Positions 42,060 through 51,326 of a stretch of 64,000 nt of DNA are shown here, piece after piece; position 1 is the first letter of the stretch; each line of letters opens with the position of its first letter. Made by a program: the position numbers and the translations under genes. The notes under the pieces were generated by a model that was not told where the DNA came from, did not search any database, and saw nothing but the letters and a program-made list of their open reading frames with translations. The DNA is from Phycisphaerae bacterium (GTDB lineage: Bacteria > Planctomycetota > Phycisphaerae > Sedimentisphaerales > Anaerobacaceae): the NCBI GenBank assembly GCA_028714255.1, contig JAQTMR010000003.1:62001-126000 (forward strand). The letters run 5' to 3'.

Positions 42060-43538
42060 ATGGCTAAAATCACCAAGCTCGATGACATTGTATCTTTGTG
42101 TAAACGGCGGGGCTTTATATTCCAGTCCAGCGAAATCTACGGCGGGCTGGCAAGCTGCTACGATTACGGGCCTTTGGGCGTTGAATTGAAGAATAACGTC
42201 AAGAAGGCGTGGTGGAAGGCGGTCGTGCAGATGCGCGACGACGTTGTGGGGCTGGATTGCAGTATCCTGATGCACCCGCTGGTTTGGAAGGCATCCGGCC
42301 ATGCCGACAAATTCGCCGACCTGATAGCGGAATGCAAAAAGTGCAACACAAGAACAAGGGTTGACCATCTTAAAGAAAAAGCAGAGGGCCAGGCGGACGA
42401 GCATACCGAACATATCTCGATTGATGCGGCTCAGGTCGAAACCGGTGATTTAAGCAAAAAAGTATGTCCCAATTGCGGAGTGGTTGGGCAGTTTACCGAG
42501 CCGATGCCGTTTAAGCTGATGTTCGAGACGCAAATGGGAGCGAACGTTGACGACTCGATGACGATGCAGCTTCGGCCGGAGACGGCGCAGGGGATTTTTG
42601 TCAATTTCAGAAACGTGCTCGACAGTACCCGCGTCAAGATTCCTTTCGGAATCGCGCAGATAGGCAAGAGCTTTCGCAACGAAGTGACTACCAAGGCGTT
42701 TATCTTTCGCACGCGCGAATTCGAGCAGGCGGAGCTCGAATTTTTCTGCGAGCCTGGCACCGATGAGAAATGGTACGAGCACTGGAGACAGGCGAGATTC
42801 GACTGGTACATAAACTTGGGTATGAAAAAAGAGAACCTGCGATTCCGCGAGCACGCGAAAGACGAGCTGGCACATTACGCGAAAGGGTGCGTCGATGTCG
42901 AATATAAGTTTCCGTTCGGAAGCGGCGACTGGCAGGAGCTGGAAGGCGTCGCCAACCGCACCGATTTCGACCTCCGGCAGCATCAGCGCGGGATGAGGAC
43001 GCTCAACAAGTGGTTCGAAAATGACAGGAAGATGACTAATATTAAATTAGCCGATGAGGCGGAAGATTACGAAAAGGGACCGTTGTCCTATTTCGACGAA
43101 GAGCAAAAACGACGTTATATTCCTTATGTGATTGAGCCGAGCGCAGGCATGGACAGAAGCACACTGGCTTTTTTGGTCGATGCTTATGACGAAGAGGAGG
43201 TCCGCGGGGAAAAGAGAAGTCTTTTAAGATTTCATCCAGACCTTGCACCGGTCAAGGCGGCTATATTCCCGCTGGTTAAAAAAGACGGTATGCCGGAGAT
43301 TGCGCGGAAAATATGTGACGATTTGAAAAGGCGTTTCAACTGTTTCTACGACGAGAAAGGCGCGGTCGGCAGGCGATACCGCAGACAGGACGAGGCGGGG
43401 ACGCCATTCTGCATAACCGTTGACGGCCAGACAAAAGAGGATAACACGGTAACCGTTCGTGAGCGGGACTCGATGGAGCAAACAAGGATTTCGGCTGACC
43501 AATTACTCAATTATCTGCGGGAAAAACTGGGGCTATAA
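42060..43538 (+). CDS. glyS: Glycyl-tRNA synthetase, alpha2 type
   Basis: The protein has 492 residues. It is the single-chain dimeric class II enzyme. Motif 1 is around GLASCYDYGPLGVELKNN, motif 2 around GIAQIGKSFRNEVTTKAFIFRTREF, and motif 3 around VIEPSAGMDRSTLAFLVDAY. The insertion after the N-terminal domain has Cys pairs (ECKKCNTR; VCPNCG), a likely zinc site. The C-terminal anticodon-binding domain covers residues 395-492. GGAGAG is before the ATG. It charges tRNA-Gly. It heads an operon with DUF4238, YhcH and asnS genes. Confidence 0.97.
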   Translation: MAKITKLDDIVSLCKRRGFIFQSSEIYGGLASCYDYGPLGVELKNNVKKAWWKAVVQMRDDVVGLDCSILMHPLVWKASGHADKFADLIAECKKCNTRTRVDHLKEKAEGQADEHTEHISIDAAQVETGDLSKKVCPNCGVVGQFTEPMPFKLMFETQMGANVDDSMTMQLRPETAQGIFVNFRNVLDSTRVKIPFGIAQIGKSFRNEVTTKAFIFRTREFEQAELEFFCEPGTDEKWYEHWRQARFDWYINLGMKKENLRFREHAKDELAHYAKGCVDVEYKFPFGSGDWQELEGVANRTDFDLRQHQRGMRTLNKWFENDRKMTNIKLADEAEDYEKGPLSYFDEEQKRRYIPYVIEPSAGMDRSTLAFLVDAYDEEEVRGEKRSLLRFHPDLAPVKAAIFPLVKKDGMPEIARKICDDLKRRFNCFYDEKGAVGRRYRRQDEAGTPFCITVDGQTKEDNTVTVRERDSMEQTRISADQLLNYLREKLGL

Positions 43539-43540
43539 AA

Positions 43541-44575
43541 ATGTCCCAAAATAGAGCACGAAAGCATCATATATTACCAAGAAAATACTTGGAGCGTTTC
43601 TCGAAAGATAACAAAATTTGGGTATTAGACTTTGAAACAAAGAAGCAAAATAATCCCCGCTTAGAAGAAGCTGCAATCATCAAAGACTTCTATACGGTTA
43701 AAACAATAGATTCGCAAGAAGATGACCTTGTTGAGCAAAAGGTTCTTTCCTATATTGAAGGCAAATGTGACCCGGCAATTACTGAAGTCATTAATAACCA
43801 TACATTTTCAAAAGGGGATACTTGGGCTTTGCTCGCCAATTATATTGCTCTGATGTACACCAGAGGCCCTCTCTTTAGACAAAAAATTTTGGAGACCTCT
43901 GAACAATCCTATAGCAAGACATCCGATGAATTGCCCGAAAACGAAGAAATGTACTATGAGATAATGAATAAGTTAATGAAAGAAAAGCCTGATATAGAAG
44001 TGTTACCGTTTGAAGAGGCTAAGCAAATTAAAGATAAACTTGAAATCTTTGCAGACATTCCAAGAACATTTTATGTTGTACAAATGATGAATTTTGCTGC
44101 TAATATGGTGCATATTATACACAATATGACACCAAATCTTCTTTGTGCCAGAAAATATTTCGATGCAAAGTTTGTTACAGGGGATGTACCAATAATTCCT
44201 ATTCCACGAACACCATCTGCCTCATCAACATGGATTAACAACCCGGATTGCGACCTTTATTTCCCTTTAAGCTCTTATTGCTGTTTAGTTCTTAATTATG
44301 ATTCATTGCCAAAATCAAATGATGTTTCATCTAGAAGAATTGCATGGATAAATCATTTAGTCGCCTGTAATTGTACAAGGATTGTCCTTTCGGAAGAACA
44401 ATCCTTTGTCTGGACGAGAGAAAATGGGACTGTTTCTTCAGACCAGAACGAAATTATTGAAGCGTGGGGAGCAGAAAAGAAGACTATGTTCAAGGGAACA
44501 CACATAGATAAGAATCGTGCACCAATATGTCGAAACGATTGGGGGCTTTTGCGGTCTAAAGACCCAAAAAATTGA
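43541..44575 (+). CDS. DUF4238 family protein inserted in the glyS-asnS operon
   Basis: The protein has 344 residues. The N-terminus KHHILPRKYLERFSKDNKIWVLDFETKK is the typical start of DUF4238 (HxxPxxYLxxF), and CARKYFDAKFVTGDVPIIPI and DLYFPLSSYCCLVLN are later family motifs. No function is proven; DUF4238 genes are often seen in defence islands and mobile regions. The start is only 2 nt after the glyS stop, so it would be translated by coupling. The gene is clearly more AT-rich than glyS and asnS. This suggests insertion into an existing operon. Confidence 0.85.
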   Translation: MSQNRARKHHILPRKYLERFSKDNKIWVLDFETKKQNNPRLEEAAIIKDFYTVKTIDSQEDDLVEQKVLSYIEGKCDPAITEVINNHTFSKGDTWALLANYIALMYTRGPLFRQKILETSEQSYSKTSDELPENEEMYYEIMNKLMKEKPDIEVLPFEEAKQIKDKLEIFADIPRTFYVVQMMNFAANMVHIIHNMTPNLLCARKYFDAKFVTGDVPIIPIPRTPSASSTWINNPDCDLYFPLSSYCCLVLNYDSLPKSNDVSSRRIAWINHLVACNCTRIVLSEEQSFVWTRENGTVSSDQNEIIEAWGAEKKTMFKGTHIDKNRAPICRNDWGLLRSKDPKN

Positions 44576-44635
44576 TTTGTAGTTAACATAGGACAATGAT
44601 GAAAACGGAAATACTTGCTATTTGGAATAAGATTA

Positions 44636-45100
44636 ATGATTGTCGATAAAATCGAAAACGCTTATTTATATGCGGGTGTTTCGGCGAAAATAAAAACCGG
44701 CCTCGAAATTCTAAAAGATGAGAAGCTGGCCACAAAGAAAGACGGGCGTTACGAGGTCAACGGCGACGAGCTTTACTACATTGTCCAGCGATACACAACC
44801 AAGCCAATAAAAGAAGGCAGATTAGAAGCCCATAAAAAATATATCGATATTCAATTCGCGGCGGAAGGCGAGGAGCTGATAGGGCATTGTCTGCTCGGCC
44901 AACTTAATATCGAAGAGCCATACGATGAAGCCAAAGATGTAGCTTTCTATAAAGTTTCAGAAAAAATCGATACTATAAGATTAGACAAAGGGACATTTTG
45001 TATCCTGTTTCCGCAGGATGGACATATGCCGTGCTGTCAATTCAATGGCCCATCAAACGTTGTTAAGGTGGTAGTAAAGGTAAAAGCAGATGCCGAATAA
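44636..45100 (+). CDS. YhcH/YjgK/YiaL family protein (DUF386)
   Basis: The protein has 154 residues from the ATG at 44636 (MIVDKIENAYLYAGVS); a frame from 44615 adds seven residues without a site. The family core is visible: YTTKPIKEGRLEAHKKYIDIQFAAEGEELIGH with EAHxxYxDIxxxxxGEE, and FCILFPQDGHMPCCQ, which carry the His and Glu metal ligands of the cupin-like fold. Members are thought to process sugars such as sialic acid (N-glycolyl group, anomerase), but no sugar genes are nearby. It overlaps asnS by 11 bp. Confidence 0.9.
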   Translation: MIVDKIENAYLYAGVSAKIKTGLEILKDEKLATKKDGRYEVNGDELYYIVQRYTTKPIKEGRLEAHKKYIDIQFAAEGEELIGHCLLGQLNIEEPYDEAKDVAFYKVSEKIDTIRLDKGTFCILFPQDGHMPCCQFNGPSNVVKVVVKVKADAE

Positions 45101-46628
45101 TACAAACACTTACATTGCCGAGTTGAAAGGTAAAACGGGCCAGGAGGTTACGCTGGCGGGCTGGCTGTATAACAGCAGGGCGAGCGGCAAGATTCAGTTT
45201 TTAATAATCCGTGACGGCACGGGACTGTGCCAGTGCATCGCAGAATATGGCAAAGTTCCGGATGAAGTCTTCGACAAGCTAAAACATCTCGGTCAGGAAT
45301 CGTCTCTGACAGTGACTGGTGTCGTTCGGGCAGAGGAAAGAAGCGTCGGCGGATTCGAGCTGGCGGTAACCGGCGCAGAAATTATCTCGCCTGCGGTCGA
45401 TTATCCGATTACGCCGAAAGCGCACGGCATAGATTTTCTGCTGAAGAACAGACATCTGCATCTTCGCTCGCAGCGGCAGTGGTGCATTGGGAAGGTACGC
45501 CATACCGTTGTTGATGCTATCCGCAGATTTTTTAACGATAATGGTTTTACGCTTATAGACACGCCTATCTTGACGGGCATTATCGGCGAAGATGCGGGCA
45601 GCTTGTTCGAGGTTGACTATTTCGGAGAATCTGCTCACCTGACCCAGACGGGCCAGCTTCATTTGGAATGTGCCGCGATGAGTTTCGGCAGGGTGTATTG
45701 TTTCGGGCCGACGTTCAGGGCGGAGAAAAGCAAAACACGAAGACATTTGACAGAATTCTGGATGGTCGAGCCTGAAGTTGCATTTATTGACCTTGCCGGC
45801 TTGCTTGAGTTAGCTGAAAATTTTGTGTCGTTTGTTGTCGGGCAGGTTCTCGAAAAAAACGAATCAGAACTGAAAACATTAGGCGCAAATATCGAATCTC
45901 TGAAAAAGATACAGCCTCCTTTTTATCGTCTGACTTACACCGAGGCGGCGGAGATTTTAAAGAGCAAAAAAACACAGGATTTTCTCGCGGCGCAGCTTAA
46001 TGAATTCAAGTCACAAAAACAGCAGATTGAGAAAAAGATAGGCGAGCTTGAAAACGAGGCAAAAGGGTCGGTAAAGCAATGGCGGGCAGATAAAATCGCG
46101 GCGGAGTTAATCGAACTTCGAAGCGAACTTGAAGAAACAGGAACAAAGATTGAGAACAATCCCAAGCACGCGAAATTAGCCGCGGAATTTGAATGGGGTA
46201 AGGATTTGGGCGGCAGCGATGAAACGATAATATCACTTATGCACAATAAGCCTGTCTTTGTCACCTGCTATCCAAAAGAAGCGAAGGCGTTTTATATGAA
46301 AGCTGACTCGCCTCGCTTCGCGGGCGAAGCGGGCAGAAGCAATGACAAGGTCGTTTTGAATTTCGATATGCTCGCACCGGCGGGATTCGGTGAAATCATA
46401 GGCGGCTCGGTCAGAGAGGATGATTATGAAATGCTGCTTGAGAGAATTAACAAGCAGGGCCTTAACGCGGAAAATTACGACTGGTATCTGGATTTGCGAA
46501 AATACGGCTCGGTGCCGCACGGCGGATTCGGGCTTGGCGTCGAGCGAACCGTCGCCTGGCTCACCGGGGAGAAACACATCCGGCAGTGCATCGCCTTCCC
46601 GAGAATGATGGACAAAATATATATTTAA
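45090..46628 (+). CDS. asnS: Asparaginyl-tRNA synthetase with a coiled-coil insertion
   Basis: The protein has 512 residues. An OB-fold (1-105) is followed by the class II catalytic domain: motif 2 GPTFRAEKSKTRRHLTEFWMVEPEV and motif 3 YGSVPHGGFGLGVERTVAWLTG. Between them, about residues 290-365 (KTQDFLAAQLNEFKSQKQQ to KHAKLAAEFEW) form a charged helical insertion, so the protein is 50-80 residues longer than most AsnRS. Some Bacteroidetes enzymes carry comparable inserts. It charges tRNA-Asn directly. It overlaps the YhcH-like gene by 11 bp. Confidence 0.95.
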   Translation: MPNNTNTYIAELKGKTGQEVTLAGWLYNSRASGKIQFLIIRDGTGLCQCIAEYGKVPDEVFDKLKHLGQESSLTVTGVVRAEERSVGGFELAVTGAEIISPAVDYPITPKAHGIDFLLKNRHLHLRSQRQWCIGKVRHTVVDAIRRFFNDNGFTLIDTPILTGIIGEDAGSLFEVDYFGESAHLTQTGQLHLECAAMSFGRVYCFGPTFRAEKSKTRRHLTEFWMVEPEVAFIDLAGLLELAENFVSFVVGQVLEKNESELKTLGANIESLKKIQPPFYRLTYTEAAEILKSKKTQDFLAAQLNEFKSQKQQIEKKIGELENEAKGSVKQWRADKIAAELIELRSELEETGTKIENNPKHAKLAAEFEWGKDLGGSDETIISLMHNKPVFVTCYPKEAKAFYMKADSPRFAGEAGRSNDKVVLNFDMLAPAGFGEIIGGSVREDDYEMLLERINKQGLNAENYDWYLDLRKYGSVPHGGFGLGVERTVAWLTGEKHIRQCIAFPRMMDKIYI

Positions 46629-46771
46629 AGGATCCCCACCCGATAGTTTACGCAAGGCGGTGTCACAAATGTGGAAATATATATTTAGCCTGGGGTTTCC
46701 ACGCGGGTCTTAATCGGGCAGGCGGATAACTTTAAATTCCATTTTTCCACAATTGCTTTCCAAGATACTCT

Positions 46772-48574
46772 TCAATGCTGGAACTCACCCAGTTTCTGGC
46801 CCGCAACTACCAGATCATCAACGGCTTTTTTTATAGCTTGGGGATCTTCCCCCTTAACCGCTTTTTTAAGGTTATTTATAACACTTTCAATATTACTACG
46901 GATATTCATAGAGACGTTACAATCTTGTTCCGTTAATATCTTCTCAATCGAATAAATGACTTGATCAGCTTGATTCTTCAGATCCATGACTTCACAACGT
47001 TGGCGGTGTTCTTCTATGTAGGATTTGGCCTTTTGTGTCAATAGATACACTAAGCCGTCGCTGAGCCCGGAGCTTGATTTAATCTCAATTGACTGCTGCT
47101 TGCCGGTCGCCAGGTCTTTAGCGGAAACGTTCAAAATTCCGTTGGCGTCAATCTCAAACGCAACTTCAATCTGCGGAATACCTCTCGGGGCAGATGAAAT
47201 ATCGGTAAGCTGAAATTTGCCAAGCGTGCAATTGTCCCGGGCAAATTCCCTTTCGCCCTGCAGAACGTGGATGTCTACCGATGTCTGATTATCAGCAGCA
47301 GTCGAGAAAATCTCTTTTTTGCTCGTAGGAATCGTTGTGTTTCGGTCAATCAGTTTTGTCATAGCACCGCCTAATGTTTCGACTCCCAGCGAAAGCGGTG
47401 TTACGTCCAACAACATAACATCTCTTAACAAATGGTTCCCAGACAAGACCCCGCCTTGAATTGCAGCACCCAGGCCAACTGCTTCACACTGATTGATACT
47501 CATACAAGGGTCCTTGCCAAAAATCTCTTTCGCGATCTCCTGTACTCTTGGAATACGTGTGGAACTACCCACTAGCAAAATTTCAGCAATGTCACTTGGC
47601 ACGAGATGGGCATCATTAATCGCTTGCAAACAAGGGGGGCGGAGTCGTGCCAGTATGCCTTCGCACAATGTTTCGAACGTGTTGCGCGAAATAATAGTTT
47701 TCAAGTGTTTCGGACCTGAGGCATCATCGGCAATAAAGGGTAGATACACTGCGGTCTCAAGCCGAAAGCTCAGTTCGCACTTGGCCTTTTCGCTAGCCTC
47801 TTTGAGCCTTTGAAGTGCCATAGGGTCTCGACGCAAATCAATCCCTTGGCTCTTTTTGAACTCATCGGCCAAATAGTTGATCAAAACGGCATCCAAATCA
47901 TCACCGCCTAAGTGCGTGTTGCCGTTTGTGCTGAGAACTTCGAGAACGTTATCGCCGATATCGAGAATAGATATGTCAAAACTACCCCCACCAAAATCAA
48001 ATACTGCCACTTTCCCGTTCTTCTTTTTTTCCCAACCATAAAACAAGGCCGCTGCTGTTGATTCATTGATTATACGCTCAACTTCCAAGCCAGCAATCTT
48101 GCCCGCATCTTTAGTGGCTTGGCGTTGAGAGTCATTGAAATAACTGGGTACTGTAATAACAGCGCGAGTCACTGTTTCACCCAAGTAATCCTCCGCTGTT
48201 CTTTTGAGGTCCTGTAATATCAAAGAAGCAATCTCTTGAGGCGTATATTTTTTGCCTTGGATATCAAGCCTGACCCATTCATCCGGTTTGCCCGTAATTA
48301 CATAAGGTAGCATCTTCTCTTCGGGGCTTATCTCATTATTACGTCTGCCCATAAATCGCTTTATAGAATAAACCGTGTTTTTAGGATTGGTTATCTGCTG
48401 ACGACATGCTACCTCACCCACCAGACACTCCCCTTTTTCCGTAAATCCGACAATTGAAGGTGTCTTATGTGATCCTGATTCGTTAACTAAGATTTTAAGC
48501 TCGGATTCCTCCATTACGGCAACAACCGAATTGGTGGTTCCCAGATCGATTCCTACAATCTTGCCTGCGTGCAC
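46772..48574 (-). CDS. DnaK/Hsp70 chaperone paralogue
   Basis: The protein has 600 residues from a GTG at 48574. The ATPase domain has [17 protein letters not shown], phosphate 2 [16 protein letters not shown] and adenosine motif [16 protein letters not shown]. The substrate domain (385-510) has [16 protein letters not shown]. The lid is short and the C-terminal tail lacks the EEVD-like end. No grpE or dnaJ is nearby, so it is likely a secondary Hsp70. The frame is open for 23 codons upstream of the GTG, and a separate frame with a better ribosome-binding site (TTG at 48654) overlaps, so the true N-terminus is in doubt. Confidence 0.92.
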   Translation of the reverse strand: MHAGKIVGIDLGTTNSVVAVMEESELKILVNESGSHKTPSIVGFTEKGECLVGEVACRQQITNPKNTVYSIKRFMGRRNNEISPEEKMLPYVITGKPDEWVRLDIQGKKYTPQEIASLILQDLKRTAEDYLGETVTRAVITVPSYFNDSQRQATKDAGKIAGLEVERIINESTAAALFYGWEKKKNGKVAVFDFGGGSFDISILDIGDNVLEVLSTNGNTHLGGDDLDAVLINYLADEFKKSQGIDLRRDPMALQRLKEASEKAKCELSFRLETAVYLPFIADDASGPKHLKTIISRNTFETLCEGILARLRPPCLQAINDAHLVPSDIAEILLVGSSTRIPRVQEIAKEIFGKDPCMSINQCEAVGLGAAIQGGVLSGNHLLRDVMLLDVTPLSLGVETLGGAMTKLIDRNTTIPTSKKEIFSTAADNQTSVDIHVLQGEREFARDNCTLGKFQLTDISSAPRGIPQIEVAFEIDANGILNVSAKDLATGKQQSIEIKSSSGLSDGLVYLLTQKAKSYIEEHRQRCEVMDLKNQADQVIYSIEKILTEQDCNVSMNIRSNIESVINNLKKAVKGEDPQAIKKAVDDLVVAGQKLGEFQH

Positions 48575-48831
48575 ATGATTCTCGAGATTCGGCTTTGTTG
48601 GTGTCTCGTCCCTCCTCTTGGTTTTTTCCCAAATAGACGCTTAAAAACACTCAATAGTCTACCTCCCTTCTAAAATGAGTCAGCAGAACTCAACAACTCA
48701 TGGATCAGGATTTAGCGGCACCTCCAAAGCCCATATATAAACCAAGATATCTCGCTTCGCTACTCGCTGAATAGATAATCTACACCATTCAGCCAAACTT
48801 TTCAATTTAAAAACGACTCGTATGTCGCATC

Positions 48832-49887
48832 TTACTGGCTCTCTTCCTTCTTCTGCCTCCCGGTTTTTGCTATTTCCTTTTTCTTTTCCGCAATATTCTG
48901 TTCCAGTTTGTTATATTTGTCCCATGTCAGCAGCCAAACCAGGGCAACAGAGTCTATGGCGTCGGCTAAAATATGCGGGCTCATTTCTTTTAACTTATCG
49001 AGGTATTCCTGCTGCTCGAGGATTTTTAATTTATTGTACTCTTTCGGCGGAACCGAGAGGGGGACAAACCAGCAATCGAGATTGTAAGAAACAAGACAGA
49101 CCGCTTTTATATAGTCATATATCTTTTTGTTTCCCTTGCCCAATATTTTTTTATCAGCAGGATCCCATTTTCTCGAATCCAGTATTTTCATGGCCTTGGC
49201 TAAAACGGATTCCTCAAACGTTTTTTCTTTACCTTGCTTAAGTTCGGGAACGCCTTCAATGTCATAATCAAAACACTTTTTCTTTTTGTCGAAAATATAA
49301 TATTTCAATATCTCCTTGTCCCAAAAACCTTCCATGTCAGGATGTATGGTTGACGGGGTATAGAAATCGCGGTCATCGCTGTGCGGCGGGACGTGGGCAT
49401 CGGCAAGGTAGTGGCTGAGCATGAGGAAATAGAGGGTAATCTGGTCGTCGTTAAACATTATGTCCGACCCCTTCGGCTCTTTTTTCTGGATAAGCATCAT
49501 ATCTCTTATCGCGTGACTCAACGCTTCGCATCTGTCGGGCAGAGTGTATTTGTATTGGTTGTAAAGTTTTTGAGTAAGGGCCGATTCGTCTTTTATAAAG
49601 GTTCGGCAGCTTAAATGTTCGGGCGTTCTGTTTGTTATTTCCTTAGCTTCTTTTTTTTCATTTTCAGTCTCAGGGGTTTTAAGTTTATAAGTATGAGCTC
49701 CGGCGAGGTTGTCGGCTATTACCGAATCCGGGAACCACGCGCCCTGAACAAAGGCGTCTTTGTGCTTGTCAAAGAACCGTACGAAGCTGCCTGTTTGTTC
49801 TTTATAATATTTGTCGAATTTTTCACTTAACCTGCCAAGTCTTCTCAACGCCATTAAACCCACCCATGCATGTGCTACAGATTTCAT
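48832..49887 (-). CDS. Zinc-dependent phospholipase C / S1-P1 nuclease-like protein
   Basis: The protein has 351 residues. Zinc ligands of the all-helical phospholipase C / S1-P1 fold are visible: an N-terminal His and Trp (VAHAWVGLMALRRLG), Asp in GAWFPDSVIADN, His in EALSHAIRDMM, and the HxxxD-x-H motif in LSHYLADAHVPPHSDD. There is no clear signal peptide, although the N-terminus could be inefficiently exported. The C-terminal 30 residues are Lys/Glu-rich. The true substrate could be lipid or nucleic acid; many bacterial members have unknown function. It stands alone upstream of the Hsp70 gene. Confidence 0.75.
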   Translation of the reverse strand: MKSVAHAWVGLMALRRLGRLSEKFDKYYKEQTGSFVRFFDKHKDAFVQGAWFPDSVIADNLAGAHTYKLKTPETENEKKEAKEITNRTPEHLSCRTFIKDESALTQKLYNQYKYTLPDRCEALSHAIRDMMLIQKKEPKGSDIMFNDDQITLYFLMLSHYLADAHVPPHSDDRDFYTPSTIHPDMEGFWDKEILKYYIFDKKKKCFDYDIEGVPELKQGKEKTFEESVLAKAMKILDSRKWDPADKKILGKGNKKIYDYIKAVCLVSYNLDCWFVPLSVPPKEYNKLKILEQQEYLDKLKEMSPHILADAIDSVALVWLLTWDKYNKLEQNIAEKKKEIAKTGRQKKEESQ

Positions 49888-50060
49888 TTTATACTCCTCA
49901 TTTCAGCCCCTATACTCGTTTACCTCTTAGCTGTGAAGAGGCGAACGTAGAATAATACCATTCTGGACGAATGTCAAAAGAAAAACGCGTCCATTAACTT
50001 GCTATCGTATTAGTTAAGCTGTAGAATCCTTCGGCCAACGCTTCGAACGGGAAGGCCGTG

Positions 50061-50942
50061 ATGACAACTAATAATATATGGACGATACAAAAGCTCTTAA
50101 GCTGGGTGACTGAATACCTGAACAACAAAGGTATTGATTCGCCAAGGTTAAGCGCGGAGATTCTGCTGTCCTGTGTGCTGGGATTAAAACGGATTGAATT
50201 ATATACGCAGTTCGAAAAAATCGTCAGTGAAGAACAGTTAGGCAGACTGCACAATTTGGTGGAACGAGCTGGGCGGCACGAACCTATTGCTTATTTAGCA
50301 GGCAAAACCGAATTTTATTCCCTTGAAATAGAAGTCTCGGCTGATTGTCTGATTCCCCGGCCGGAGACTGAACTGCTTGTCGAAAGGGCAATAGAATTTT
50401 TACGGGTGCGAAGCGGTAAACAATTTATCTGCGATTTATGTACCGGCAGCGGCTGCATCGCTGCGGCGATTGCCAAAAATTATCCTGATTGCCAGATAAT
50501 CGCGACAGATATCTGCGATGCGGCTTTAAGCGTAGCTGACAGAAATATCGAGAAGCACCAGCTCGGAGAGCGAATCAAGCTTTTGCACGGCGATTTGTTC
50601 GACCCGATTGTTCCGTACCTGGATGTTGAAAAATTCGATTTGATTGTTTGCAATCCTCCTTATGTCAGTGCCGCTGAGTTCGAAAAGCTCGACAAAAACG
50701 TGAAAGATTACGAGCCGAGGCTTGCGCTATTCGCTGGGGACGAGGGATTGGATATTTACCGAAGGATTGTCGAGAAGGCAGGACAGTTTCTTAAGCCTGA
50801 CGCAAAATTAATGCTGGAGATAGGCTGCGAGCAAGGTCCGGCGGTGAAGCAATTACTTGAAATGGTTGGTTGTTTTAGTGAAATTACGATTGAAAAAGAT
50901 AATCAGGGTAATGACCGGATTGTAATCGCGAAAAAAAGTTAG
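50061..50942 (+). CDS. prmC: Release-factor glutamine methyltransferase
   Basis: The protein has 293 residues from the ATG at 50061 (a GTG lies directly before). The helical N-terminal domain recognises release factor. The AdoMet-binding motif I is ICDLCTGSGCIAAAIA, and the catalytic NPPY is in FDLIVCNPPYVSAAEFEKL. PRPETELLVERA is the family motif. It methylates the GGQ glutamine of RF1 and RF2. Usually it follows prfA; here it is alone. The upstream GAATCCTTCGGCCAACGCTTC words look like a dispersed repeat. Confidence 0.96.
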   Translation: MTTNNIWTIQKLLSWVTEYLNNKGIDSPRLSAEILLSCVLGLKRIELYTQFEKIVSEEQLGRLHNLVERAGRHEPIAYLAGKTEFYSLEIEVSADCLIPRPETELLVERAIEFLRVRSGKQFICDLCTGSGCIAAAIAKNYPDCQIIATDICDAALSVADRNIEKHQLGERIKLLHGDLFDPIVPYLDVEKFDLIVCNPPYVSAAEFEKLDKNVKDYEPRLALFAGDEGLDIYRRIVEKAGQFLKPDAKLMLEIGCEQGPAVKQLLEMVGCFSEITIEKDNQGNDRIVIAKKS

Positions 50943-51326
50943 TGATGTCGGTTTTTAGTAGTAATAATGGGGGTGGAGGGTGTTAAAAGAGGAGTTTGGG
51001 CAAGATAGGTAAGAAAAAAGCTGTTAGAAACTTTGGATAATTTACAAAAACGTGGGGGAAAAAGAAGTAAAACTCGCAAAAAATTACATTTTTGTGTGGC
51101 AAAAGTTCAAAATTATGGGTTAAATTTCCAAAATGAACGATGGGGATTGTTATATGCCGGTTTTATTTATTTTAAAGTCTAATAACCGCCGATATAAACC
51201 CTATAAATAAGGAATCTGGTGGGCGTTTTTATAACATACTTTATGGATTCGAATAATTAGTTGATGGAGCGGGGGTTACGTAAAGAAAAGATTTAAGTAA
51301 CCAAGTTAAGCTAAGGAAAGCCGAAA
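50943..51326. other. Long leader / promoter region of the autotransporter gene
   Basis: This AT-rich region holds GGTTAC (51274-51279) paired with GTAACC (51297-51302), a possible leader hairpin, and AAGGAAAGCC at 51313-51322 as the ribosome-binding site. I see no gene and no strong sigma-70 promoter. Confidence 0.45.
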
